Positions 42,945 through 51,688 of a stretch of DNA of 64,000 nt are shown in pieces. Source of the stretch: Fibrobacterota bacterium (lineage in GTDB: Bacteria > Fibrobacterota > Chitinivibrionia > Chitinivibrionales > Chitinispirillaceae); NCBI GenBank assembly GCA_023459055.1, contig JAEWVR010000025.1, forward strand, positions 186,001-250,000, read 5' to 3'. The translations under genes and the position numbers were made by a program. The number at the start of each line of letters is the position of its first letter. Position 1 is the stretch's first letter. A model generated the notes under the pieces. It saw only the letters and a program-made list of their open reading frames with translations, had not been told where the DNA came from and made no database searches.

Positions 42945-44288
42945 ATGAATAGTTCTACTGTAAAGAAAATTGATTTAATTTCGGAGCAGATTCTTGATTC
43001 GATTGCTGATGGCGTATTTACGGTAGATACAGACTGGAATATCACGTTTTTTAATAAAGCAGCAGAAATAATAACCGGTGTAAGTAAAAAACACGCATTA
43101 GGACAAAAATGCTGGGAGGTTTTTCATGCCGAAATCTGTGAACGTGACTGTTTTTTAAAGAGAACCCTGAAATCCCGTAAACCCTATGTTAACAAAACAA
43201 TTCATATTATCAATCTTGCCGGTAAAAAAGTTCCAGTCACTATTTCGACATCAATGTTATGCGATAAAGACGGCAGTATACTCGGCGGCGTCGAGACATT
43301 CAGGGATATCAGCGAAATTGAATTACTGCGTAAGGAAGTTGAGGGGAAAAATTGTCATCATGATATCCTGACAATAAACACCCGGATGCTTGATCTGTTA
43401 AACAAGCTTCCAATCATTGCAGAGAGTGATACTCCGGTACTGATAACAGGAGAAAGCGGTACCGGGAAGGAGCTCTTTGCACGTGCAGTACACAATCTCA
43501 GCGGGCGGGCATTAAAACCTTTTATTGCAATAAACTGCGGCGCACTTCCCGAAAACCTTCTTGAATCCGAGTTATTCGGCTATCGCAAAGGCGCATTTAC
43601 CGATGCAAAGACTGACAAACAAGGAAGGTTTGATCTTGCTAAAGGGGGAACACTGTTTCTTGATGAAATCGGGGATATGCCAAAATCACTTCAGGTAAAA
43701 CTGCTCAGAGTGCTTCAGGAAAAACAGTTTGAACCGCTTGGTGCAACAAAACCGGTCACTGCTGATGTCAGAATTATTGCAGCAACAAATAAAGACCTTG
43801 CATCAATGGTGGAAACCGGTGATTTCAGAAAAGATCTTTACTATAGAATACATGTGCTTCCGATACATCTTCCTCCATTACGGGATCGTAAAGATGACAT
43901 AGCGCTTTTAATTAAAAGCCTGCTTAATAGTAAAGCAGTAGCAACCAATAGCAAACAGATTATGGTCACCCCCGAAGCAATGAATCTTTTAACGCAGTAT
44001 GATTATCCTGGAAATATACGGGAGCTTGAGAATATTATCCAGTATGCATCAATTCTCTGCCTTGGGAAACCGATTCTCCCCGACCACCTGCCATCATATA
44101 TTACTGAGGCAGAAATACCGGATGTTTCTCCTAAAGTAACTCGTGCTGATACTGTTCAGGATTTTGAAAAACAACAGATACTCGATGCACTCCATAAATG
44201 TAAACATAAAAAATCAGAAACTGCCCGATATCTTGGAATTCATGTAACGACACTATGGCGGAAAATGAAACATTTTGGTATTGTTTGA
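42945..44288 (+). CDS. PAS-containing sigma-54-dependent activator
   Basis: 447 residues. PAS domain at about 14-125 (DGVFTVDTDWNITFFNKAAE) with several Cys (QKCWEVFHAEICERDCFLKR) that could hold an Fe-S cluster or sense redox. AAA+ domain: ITGESGTGKELFARAVHNLS, ESELFGYRKGAFTDAKTDKQ, GGTLFLDEIGDMP, YDYPGNIRELENIIQYASI. HTH: HKKSETARYLGIHVTTLWRK. The sigma-54 contact loop reads GAFTDA rather than GAFTGA. A similar regulator in sulfate reducers controls the orp operons, so it may act at the promoter in front of the DIN genes. Confidence 0.93.
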   Translation: MNSSTVKKIDLISEQILDSIADGVFTVDTDWNITFFNKAAEIITGVSKKHALGQKCWEVFHAEICERDCFLKRTLKSRKPYVNKTIHIINLAGKKVPVTISTSMLCDKDGSILGGVETFRDISEIELLRKEVEGKNCHHDILTINTRMLDLLNKLPIIAESDTPVLITGESGTGKELFARAVHNLSGRALKPFIAINCGALPENLLESELFGYRKGAFTDAKTDKQGRFDLAKGGTLFLDEIGDMPKSLQVKLLRVLQEKQFEPLGATKPVTADVRIIAATNKDLASMVETGDFRKDLYYRIHVLPIHLPPLRDRKDDIALLIKSLLNSKAVATNSKQIMVTPEAMNLLTQYDYPGNIRELENIIQYASILCLGKPILPDHLPSYITEAEIPDVSPKVTRADTVQDFEKQQILDALHKCKHKKSETARYLGIHVTTLWRKMKHFGIV

Positions 44289-44392
44289 TTCGGTTTTTCG
44301 TTTAAAAAAAAGCATTGTCCTTATTTCTTTCATAGTGTATGTTATATAACATGCACTACAATGGGCATTGCATCTATTTAAAAAGGAACCGT

Positions 44393-45445
44393 ATGGTATC
44401 AACCTGGATCTCATTTATCATTGCATCAACATTTGTTGTTGGTGCCGGTATTTTTATCGGGCGGATCAGTGGAGCGATCGGTGAGCGGCTGGGGCTTGGC
44501 AAGGCCTGGGCAGGTGCCGTTCTTCTCTCATTTGCCACAACACTGCCTGAGCTTGTTTCTTCGGTAACAGTATCATTACGTGGTGATACTGCTATGGCGA
44601 TCGGGGGAATTCTTGGTAGTGTCATATTCAATCTGCTGATACTTGTTATTGTCGATTTGATTGATCCCAGGCCAATCTATCACCGTTTGAGTTTCAGCCA
44701 CGTATTTGTCGGGCTCACCGGATGTATGCTGCTTGCGATCCTGTGCTTCGGACTTATGACCGGCCTTGTTGAAAAAGGAATACTCAGTAGTGTTGATCAT
44801 ATCGGATTTATCGGAATTCCCTCACTTATGATCATCGGGGCATACCTGCTCAGTCAACTGCTGATTTTACAGATCGCCCGTGATGACGCATCAAAAAGCA
44901 GTGGAGCTTCCAACGATGAACAAAACAGCAACGCATCTGTTTTTGACAAAATGAAAACCAGTAATCTGTTTTTCTTATATGGTGGTATCGTGGCAGTGAT
45001 TTTTATCGCTGCATATCAGCTTGGCGTTCAGGCTGAAAAACTTGCATCAGGGTACCATCTTGGGGCAACATTCGCCGGTGCAACGTTGCTTGGTATTGTC
45101 ACGAGTCTCCCTGAAGTAACCAATGCAGTAACCTGTGCCCGCAGACGTGAAATTGACCTTGTGGCAGGAAATATTTTTGGGGCGAATGCGTTTGTCATCG
45201 TGGTCATCGCCATTGCCGATTTCTTTTATGTCAAAAGCAGTATCTTTCATTCACTCAACGAACGGGATATCGTCTCATCGGTGATAATGGCATCAATAGG
45301 AATTATCATGCAGGGGGTTGTCCTTGGAGCACTTATCAGTAAAAACAGCAACCGTATCTGGCGTATTGGTATTGCGTCAATTTTTCTTGCAGTCCTGTAT
45401 GGAATAAGCCTTTTTATTTCGTACCGGTTTTCAAGTCAGCTATAA
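44393..45445 (+). CDS. Sodium/calcium exchanger-family cation antiporter
   Basis: 350 residues from the ATG at 44393 (AAAAGGA seven bases upstream). Two inverted halves, each with an alpha repeat: AVLLSFATTLPELVSSVTVS, AIGGILGSVIFNLLILVIVD and ATLLGIVTSLPEVTNAVTCA, LVAGNIFGANAFVIVVIAIA. These carry the ion-coordinating S/T-x-x-P-E and G-N/S-x-x-x-N motifs of the YrbG/CaxA branch. About ten helices with a hydrophilic central loop (ASKSSGASNDEQNSNASVFD). Probably exports Ca2+ in exchange for Na+ or H+. Single gene. Confidence 0.92.
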   Translation: MVSTWISFIIASTFVVGAGIFIGRISGAIGERLGLGKAWAGAVLLSFATTLPELVSSVTVSLRGDTAMAIGGILGSVIFNLLILVIVDLIDPRPIYHRLSFSHVFVGLTGCMLLAILCFGLMTGLVEKGILSSVDHIGFIGIPSLMIIGAYLLSQLLILQIARDDASKSSGASNDEQNSNASVFDKMKTSNLFFLYGGIVAVIFIAAYQLGVQAEKLASGYHLGATFAGATLLGIVTSLPEVTNAVTCARRREIDLVAGNIFGANAFVIVVIAIADFFYVKSSIFHSLNERDIVSSVIMASIGIIMQGVVLGALISKNSNRIWRIGIASIFLAVLYGISLFISYRFSSQL

Positions 45446-45637
45446 CTTTTTCTGTCAATTTTATCCTGATATCAATTTTTTTCTTGCCATATGTTGACAT
45501 CAACCATAACATTTATCTACATTTCCTGTATGGTTCCTGAATACGATTACCTTAGCATGTATGAATAAGATGAACAGAGAGGTAATTTGACTAACGGCAA
45601 CCTTACAACATCATCCTGTTTTGCAAAGGAGTAATGC

Positions 45638-45884
45638 ATGAAAAAGTATGCAGCAGAATTTTTCGGAACATTCTGGTTGGTACTGGGCGGATGCGGCAGT
45701 GTAGTGCTGGCGTCTGCATTCCCGGATTTGAGAATTGGTTAATCCGGCGCGAAGCACAGGTGTAGCGATTTTTCCAGGTGACTGGGTGATCGGACAACGA
45801 TGGCTCTTCTGGGTTGCACCTGTTGCCGGTGACATTTTTGGAGCACTTTTTATCGGCTTATTGAAATTCAAAAGAAAAGAATAG
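45638..45884 (+). pseudogene. aqpZ: Aquaporin Z remnant with internal deletion
   Basis: The first 32 codons read MKKYAAEFFGTFWLVLGGCG and GSVVLASAFPDLRIG, the AqpZ N-terminus, with an AAAGGA ribosome site. The frame then stops; one frame over, the sequence continues as NPARSTGVAIFPGDWVIGQR, WLFWVAPVAGDIFGALFIGL and a proper stop, which is the C-terminal quarter of AqpZ starting with its second NPA motif. About 150 internal codons, including the first NPA motif, are missing and the frame is shifted. Not functional. The 45885-46234 stretch after it holds no gene I can support. Confidence 0.9.
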
Positions 45885-46234
45885 TATACAGGTACAGATA
45901 TCCGGAATATGCATCGTGTGAATAATGGTCCTATTCCGGTTTATCTCTTCGAAATACATCTGCAAATCGCACAGGTATTCAATGGTCTTAAATTCATTTT
46001 TTTTGGTTTACTTATATTTTATCAACACATATTTACATTTACTGACATTCATAATCGATTGATAATAATGAAATTAAAGTACTTTTACGTTTTAACACTT
46101 TTTAATAATGTTCCCGAAATATATCTTTACGTCATCAGTGATACATTATTGTGTGTAGTCTCTCAAAAGGGTAAACACCTTAAGGTTATATAGGTTAGTA
46201 ATTAACGATTATTCAATAAAATTTCGGAGTAACC

Positions 46235-48451
46235 ATGAAAAGAATTAGGCAAACTAATGGCTATACGTGGCGTTTTTTCAGAGCTGGTGGTTTTGACCAG
46301 GTTCGACTCGACTCTGCTCAGGATTTACTTGAGCTTAAAAATCTTGACCAGAAATTATGGGTTGCTCTTGCATGTCCGCTTGACAATGTGCATTTTGACA
46401 AACGAACGTTGTCACTGATCGATAGTGATGCTGATGGTCGTATTCGCCCTGCCGAACTGATCGCTGCAATCAATTGGACCATACCCCTTCTTAAAAATCC
46501 TGAAGATGCTATCAAGGGATTATCAGACTTCTCCCTTGACTCAATTAACGATGCAACCACTGAGGGTAAACAGCTTGTTGACGCAATGAAACGTACCCTT
46601 GCTGTGTTAGGAAAGAGTGAACAGGACCATCTCAGTATTGCAGATCTTGAATCGCTTGAAAAAACACTCTCTGAAAAGCCATTCAACGGTGATGGCATTA
46701 TTATCGAGGATAATGCGTCAGATGATCCATCACGGAAAGTAATCAGTGAGATACTTGCATCACAGGGTTCTCTTACAGACCGCAGCGGGAAACCAGGAAT
46801 TAACAAAGAAAAAATTGACACATTTTTCAACCTGGCAGAAGCATTTCTCAACTGGCATGAAGCATTGCAGAAGGATCCGTCATTATGTCCATCAGGTGAC
46901 AAAACTCAGGATGCTGCGCAGGCGCTTTCTGCAGTCGAGGCAAAAATTAATGATTACTTTGCACGCTGTGCAATTGCATCATTTGACCAAAAGGCTACGT
47001 CGTTTCTTAACGGGTGCGAAAAACAGTACGAGCAGATAGGTACAATGAAACTTTCGCTTAACAATAGCGAAATTGCCGAATTGCCGCTTAGTGCTATTAT
47101 GCCAAAAGAACCGTTACATTTTGGCGACAATATCAATCCCGCCTGGAGCGAAAAAATCCGTCAATTCAGGGCACTTGTTGTTAATCCGGTACTGGGAACA
47201 GATAAAGAATCCATTACAGAAGCGCAATGGCAGCAGCTCTGTGCAACATTTGCTCCATGGAACGCATGGCAGCAGAAAAAACCAACTACAATTTTTGACT
47301 CTACCGGTCTTGATCATGTAAAGGAACTTCTCGCAAGTCCGATTCGTAAACAACTAACGGATCTTGTCGATAAGGATAATCTGGAAACCAGTACCTTTGC
47401 ATCGCTGGTTCATCTTGAAAAGCTGGCCCGTTTCCGCAGAGATCTTCATTCACTCTGCGTAAATTTTGTCAACTTCAAGGACTTTTATTCAACAGGTGAC
47501 TCTGCTGTCTTTCAAGCCGGTACACTATACCTCGACCAGCGCAGTTGTAAGCTTTGTATCAAGGTTGATGATCCCAATAAGCATGCAGGTATGGCTGCAA
47601 TGGCCGGAACATTCCTCGTTTATTGCGAATGTAGACGTCCCGGCGGCGTTAAAATGACCATTGTTGCAGCATTTACAAATGGCGATTCTGAGAACCTGCT
47701 TGTCGGTCGTAATGGTGTATTCTATGACCGCTCCGGTCTTGACTGGGATGCAACAATTATCAAAATTATCGAAAATCCGATCAGTCTGCGTCAGGCATTC
47801 TGGCTGCCCTACAAAAACCTCGTTCGCATGATTGAAACACAGGTTGCAAAACGGGCGACTGCCGCAGCCGCTCAATCGACGGCAAAAATGGAAAAAGTAG
47901 CTGTAGCGACCGCCAATGTGGACGCCACCAAACCTCCTGCACCACCTCCACCTCCAAAAAAACTTGACATTGGCATCGTTGCTGCACTTGGTGTAGCTGC
48001 AGGAGCTATTGGTACATTCATCGCAACCGGCCTCGGTTTTCTCTCCGGGATCATTAAACTCGGACCATTTGCAATTCTTGGTGCACTGGCAGGAATGCTG
48101 CTGATAATCAGCGGGCCATCACTTATTCTTGCATATATCAAATTGCGCAAACGCAATCTCGGACCGATTCTTGACGCAAGCGGATGGGCTATAAATGCCA
48201 AGGCAAAAATCAACGTGCCATTTGGTGTAATGCTCACAAATATTGCAATACTCCCACCGGGTTCACAGCGTGATTTAAAAGATCCCTACGCAGAGAAAAA
48301 ATCACCCTGGCCCAAAGTGATTATTTTTGCGATACTGCTCTATCTCGCCTATTTCGCACTTGATAAACTTGGATATATTAATAAATGGAGTGATGGCCGT
48401 ATCGGGCACAAGGTAATTGCAAAGGAAATTACACTGCCGGAAACAAAATAA
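46235..48451 (+). CDS. Large membrane-anchored protein with EF-hand-like motif, function unknown
   Basis: 738 residues. No signal peptide; the N-terminal 500 residues are soluble. Residues about 65-85 (LIDSDADGRIRPAELIAAIN) form an EF-hand-like calcium loop, D-x-D-x-D-G-x-I-x-x-x-E. A beta-rich part near 440-510 (CKLCIKVDDPNKHAGMAAMA) is followed by a PPAPPPPPKK linker and at least three hydrophobic helices (IVAALGVAAGAIGTFIATGL; FAILGALAGMLLIISGPSLI; VIIFAILLYLAYFALDKLGY). I do not recognise the family with certainty. It is alone or co-transcribed with the outer-membrane genes downstream, which share its high-expression-like codon use. Confidence 0.8.
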   Translation: MKRIRQTNGYTWRFFRAGGFDQVRLDSAQDLLELKNLDQKLWVALACPLDNVHFDKRTLSLIDSDADGRIRPAELIAAINWTIPLLKNPEDAIKGLSDFSLDSINDATTEGKQLVDAMKRTLAVLGKSEQDHLSIADLESLEKTLSEKPFNGDGIIIEDNASDDPSRKVISEILASQGSLTDRSGKPGINKEKIDTFFNLAEAFLNWHEALQKDPSLCPSGDKTQDAAQALSAVEAKINDYFARCAIASFDQKATSFLNGCEKQYEQIGTMKLSLNNSEIAELPLSAIMPKEPLHFGDNINPAWSEKIRQFRALVVNPVLGTDKESITEAQWQQLCATFAPWNAWQQKKPTTIFDSTGLDHVKELLASPIRKQLTDLVDKDNLETSTFASLVHLEKLARFRRDLHSLCVNFVNFKDFYSTGDSAVFQAGTLYLDQRSCKLCIKVDDPNKHAGMAAMAGTFLVYCECRRPGGVKMTIVAAFTNGDSENLLVGRNGVFYDRSGLDWDATIIKIIENPISLRQAFWLPYKNLVRMIETQVAKRATAAAAQSTAKMEKVAVATANVDATKPPAPPPPPKKLDIGIVAALGVAAGAIGTFIATGLGFLSGIIKLGPFAILGALAGMLLIISGPSLILAYIKLRKRNLGPILDASGWAINAKAKINVPFGVMLTNIAILPPGSQRDLKDPYAEKKSPWPKVIIFAILLYLAYFALDKLGYINKWSDGRIGHKVIAKEITLPETK

Positions 48452-48528
48452 AAACGTTCGTTACTATAGTTGATAGTATATAGTATTTGTTTGACAAAAT
48501 AACACTAATTTACAAGCAAGGAGATATC

Positions 48529-49419
48529 GTGACAAAATCGTTCAAAGCAGCAATAATTACCGCAGGTATGTGCTGCTCAGTTGCATTTGCGGCAGAACCA
48601 TGGAAGCTGGATCTTAATGCAAATCTTACTATGACACTTAATTCCTACAGTGACAGTTGGGCTGGTGGTGATGCCGGCTCGTTTACCTGGAGTTCCCAGT
48701 TTATGGGTACTGCGGAGCGTCAGCTTACAGAAAAACTGAATACCAAAACAACACTTAAACTACAGTTTGGTCAAACAAAGCTTCAGGACAAAACGACTAA
48801 AGACTGGGGTTCACCTAAAAAGTCATCCGACCTCATTGATCTTGAAGAATTATTTCGTTTCACGCTGGGTGCATGGGTTGATCCGTTTATCAGTGTTCGT
48901 GGAATCAGTCAGTTTCTTGATCAAAGAGATTCTTCTCTGACCCGCTATTTTAATCCATGGGATATCACTGAAGCGGCCGGTATAAGCAAGACCTTGAAAA
49001 AGACAGAGCAGATTGAGTGGGCATCACGCCTGGGTATTGCTGCCCGTCAGCTTATTGATCGCGAAACGCTTGACCTTGTTACCGGAAAACGCGAAACTGA
49101 TGTCACCTATGATGGTGGACTGGAATTCAATATGGACCTCAAAGTGACAAATAAGGAAAAATGGGTTTCTTTCATGAGTGCACTCAGAGTCTATGAAGCA
49201 CTATTGAGTTCAAAGGCCAATGAAGTTAAGGGAACTGCATTTGAAGATGATTGGCGTTACCCTCATGTAAAGTGGGAAAACACGCTTTCTTTGACATTTG
49301 CGAAATACCTGATGTTAAGCCTGTCGGTATACACTTATTATGACAAAGATATCGATGATGATGTCCGGCTCAAAGAAACACTTTCTGCCGGGTTGACCTA
49401 TATCTTTTCAAAGAAATAA
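48529..49419 (+). CDS. DUF3078-type outer-membrane beta-barrel protein
   Basis: 296 residues starting at a GTG with AAGGAG six bases upstream; the signal peptide is KSFKAAIITAGMCCSVAFAA. The mature part opens WKLDLNANLTMTLNSYSDSW and AGGDAGSFTWSSQFMGTAER, as in DUF3078 proteins of Bacteroidota and Fibrobacterota, and consists of alternating amphipathic strands ending in SAGLTYIFSKK. Likely an outer-membrane barrel of unknown transport role. Sixty-six bases upstream of the OmpA-family gene, so possibly co-expressed. Confidence 0.78.
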   Translation: MTKSFKAAIITAGMCCSVAFAAEPWKLDLNANLTMTLNSYSDSWAGGDAGSFTWSSQFMGTAERQLTEKLNTKTTLKLQFGQTKLQDKTTKDWGSPKKSSDLIDLEELFRFTLGAWVDPFISVRGISQFLDQRDSSLTRYFNPWDITEAAGISKTLKKTEQIEWASRLGIAARQLIDRETLDLVTGKRETDVTYDGGLEFNMDLKVTNKEKWVSFMSALRVYEALLSSKANEVKGTAFEDDWRYPHVKWENTLSLTFAKYLMLSLSVYTYYDKDIDDDVRLKETLSAGLTYIFSKK

Positions 49420-49485
49420 TAATGAGAAAACAATTATTAATATTATTTATTAGAAGTCATTTCCCCTTTTAAGAAAGGCCTTATT

Positions 49486-51267
49486 ATGACTCGGAACTTT
49501 ATTTTTACTGCAATTGTGACAATGTCGTTTGTGTCATCAGCGTTTTGCGCAAACACAATAAGCTCCGGAGGATTGAGCGGTATTGTCAGAACCCAGTCAG
49601 CTGATCCGCTTGGCAAGGATATTGTCAATATCGGAGGGGCTCTCGAGTATAGCAGAGAGTGGGACTATATCAGTTCGGTTAATGCTTCACGGGATGGCAG
49701 TCCGTCACTTCTATCCGGTGTTGGATATGTCGGATACGGTTTATTAAATAATCTTGATCTTGGTCTGTGCCTTCCGGCATATTACGATCGTCCAAACTTT
49801 GGAAGCTCAAATGCCAAGGGTTTAGGTGATCTGGAATTTTCAATGAAGCTATCAGGGTTTTTACTTAAAGGTGAAGACCGCGTTTTTACAACTGCATACT
49901 ACCTCGGGCTTAAATTTCCTACCGGTGATGAAACCAGTGGATTCTTTCCTCGTCATGCGTATTATGGCAGTGAAGGTAACTGGTCATCAGGCAGAACAAT
50001 TGTCAGTCCGATGGTTATGGCAACCATTCATTTTGACAGATTGCGTTCACCGGCACCGATTCGTCTTCACTTTAACCTTGGCGGAGCATTCAATGCACCT
50101 GAAGACAATAACGCGGTAACAGCAGCCTTTGGAGTAGAAGTGATTCCTGCAGACTGGATCACATTTTTTACCGAAGTCAGCATGGAAGAACGTTTTGTTA
50201 CTATCCATAAAGAGCATCCATTCGCAGATCTTAGCAACGACCCGATTTATGTAACACCGGGTGTAAAGTTAACACACAAGAAAAGCGGTCTTTACTTTAT
50301 GTTAGCAGGTGATTTCGGTATTTCTGAATCGGATCATGCATTTTCACAGGTTAGTTATACCGAAACCGGAAAAACAGTAAGACATCAGGCCAATCTCCTG
50401 TACAATGTTATGTTTGGACTTGGATGGCAGAAACCGGCACCGGCAAAAATTGTTGATGCAGATAATGATGGCATTCTTGACTCACTGGACAAATGCCCGA
50501 CAGTAGCCGGTATCGCTGCAAACAATGGATGTCCTGATGTCGACAGTGACAATGATGGTATTGTTGACAGACTTGATAAATGTGCAAACGAGGCAGAAGA
50601 CAAAGACGGTTTCCAGGATGAAGATGGTTGTCCGGATAGAGATAATGATGGTGACGGAATACCTGATAGTGCAGACAAATGTCCGGATAAGGTAGGAATT
50701 GCTGCCAACAATGGCTGTCCTGATGTAGACAGTGACAACGATGGCATTCCGGATCGTCTTGACAAGTGTCCCAATCAGGCAGAGGATATTGACGGATTTC
50801 AGGATGATGATGGATGTCCGGATCTTGATAACGATGGAGACGGATTCCTTGACTCACTTGATAAATGTCCAAACAATCCGGGCGTCGCCGAAAATCAGGG
50901 TTGCCCAAAGACTAAAGAAATCGCACGTGGCGCACTGATACTTAAGGGTGTCAATTTTGAAAGCGGCAAAGCAGTTCTTCTTGCAGGTTCTTACAAAGTA
51001 CTTGACGAGATGGCAGAATCGCTGCGTGAATGGCCTGAAGTCACCCTTGAGATTCAGGGACATACCGACAACACCGGTAAGGCTGCAACCAACCTTACAC
51101 TGTCACAGGCACGTGCAGAAACCGTTCGTCAGTACTTAATTGACAAAGGTATTTCATCAGATCGTCTGACAGCAGTTGGTTACGGTCCGGATCGGCCAAT
51201 CGCTGATAACAAGACCTCTGCTGGAAGAGCACAGAACAGACGTGTTGAGATCAACAGATTGAGATAA
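49486..51267 (+). CDS. OmpA-family protein with thrombospondin type 3 repeats
   Basis: 593 residues. Signal peptide TRNFIFTAIVTMSFVSSAFC; residues 25-315 are a beta-barrel; residues about 322-480 hold Asp-rich TSP3 calcium repeats (DADNDGILDSLDKCPTVAGI; DNDGDGIPDSADKCPDKVGI; DNDGDGFLDSLDKCPNNPGV); residues 490-593 are the peptidoglycan-binding OmpA domain (LEIQGHTDNTGKAATNLTLS, LTAVGYGPDRPIADNKTSAG). It should link outer membrane and cell wall. The calcium repeats form a rigid rod. Followed by a strong terminator. Confidence 0.93.
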   Translation: MTRNFIFTAIVTMSFVSSAFCANTISSGGLSGIVRTQSADPLGKDIVNIGGALEYSREWDYISSVNASRDGSPSLLSGVGYVGYGLLNNLDLGLCLPAYYDRPNFGSSNAKGLGDLEFSMKLSGFLLKGEDRVFTTAYYLGLKFPTGDETSGFFPRHAYYGSEGNWSSGRTIVSPMVMATIHFDRLRSPAPIRLHFNLGGAFNAPEDNNAVTAAFGVEVIPADWITFFTEVSMEERFVTIHKEHPFADLSNDPIYVTPGVKLTHKKSGLYFMLAGDFGISESDHAFSQVSYTETGKTVRHQANLLYNVMFGLGWQKPAPAKIVDADNDGILDSLDKCPTVAGIAANNGCPDVDSDNDGIVDRLDKCANEAEDKDGFQDEDGCPDRDNDGDGIPDSADKCPDKVGIAANNGCPDVDSDNDGIPDRLDKCPNQAEDIDGFQDDDGCPDLDNDGDGFLDSLDKCPNNPGVAENQGCPKTKEIARGALILKGVNFESGKAVLLAGSYKVLDEMAESLREWPEVTLEIQGHTDNTGKAATNLTLSQARAETVRQYLIDKGISSDRLTAVGYGPDRPIADNKTSAGRAQNRRVEINRLR

Positions 51268-51275
51268 ATTTCTCC

Positions 51276-51342
51276 CCGTAAAGACACTTTTGTGTCTTTA
51301 CGGATACTATACCGCACACTAACCGGTGCGGTTTTTCTTTTC
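51276..51342 (+). terminator. Tandem hairpins ending the ompA transcript
   Basis: First a perfect 12-bp stem, CCGTAAAGACAC (51276-51287) and GTGTCTTTACGG (51292-51303), loop TTTT. Then ACCGCAC (51311-51317) and GTGCGGT (51326-51332) followed by TTTTCTTTTCT, a standard intrinsic terminator. The rest of 51343-51688 shows no gene. Confidence 0.88.
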
Positions 51343-51688
51343 TATTCGGACCATGCTGCATTCTGCTTACTGATACTGCACTGATCTGCACCCAAAACAG
51401 TACACTCTTTGTAAAAAAAATCACGATCAGGACAATTCTGCCTGGCAACCTTAAACATGGTTCATCATAAATCAGGCAACGCCAGCCCCATTCATCGCAC
51501 AATTGAGATTGTAACTTGAAAATCAACGTTTTTTGTGCACAATTTTATGTTTCAGTATTATAATCCTGATTACCACAGTTGACCGTTGCGTATAACTGTT
51601 GGAGAAGCTTACGAACACTATCAGCTATCCCTTCAATTTTTGATCGTCTGCCTCGTATCGCAGTCAAAGAAGAAAGGATTATGGCATC

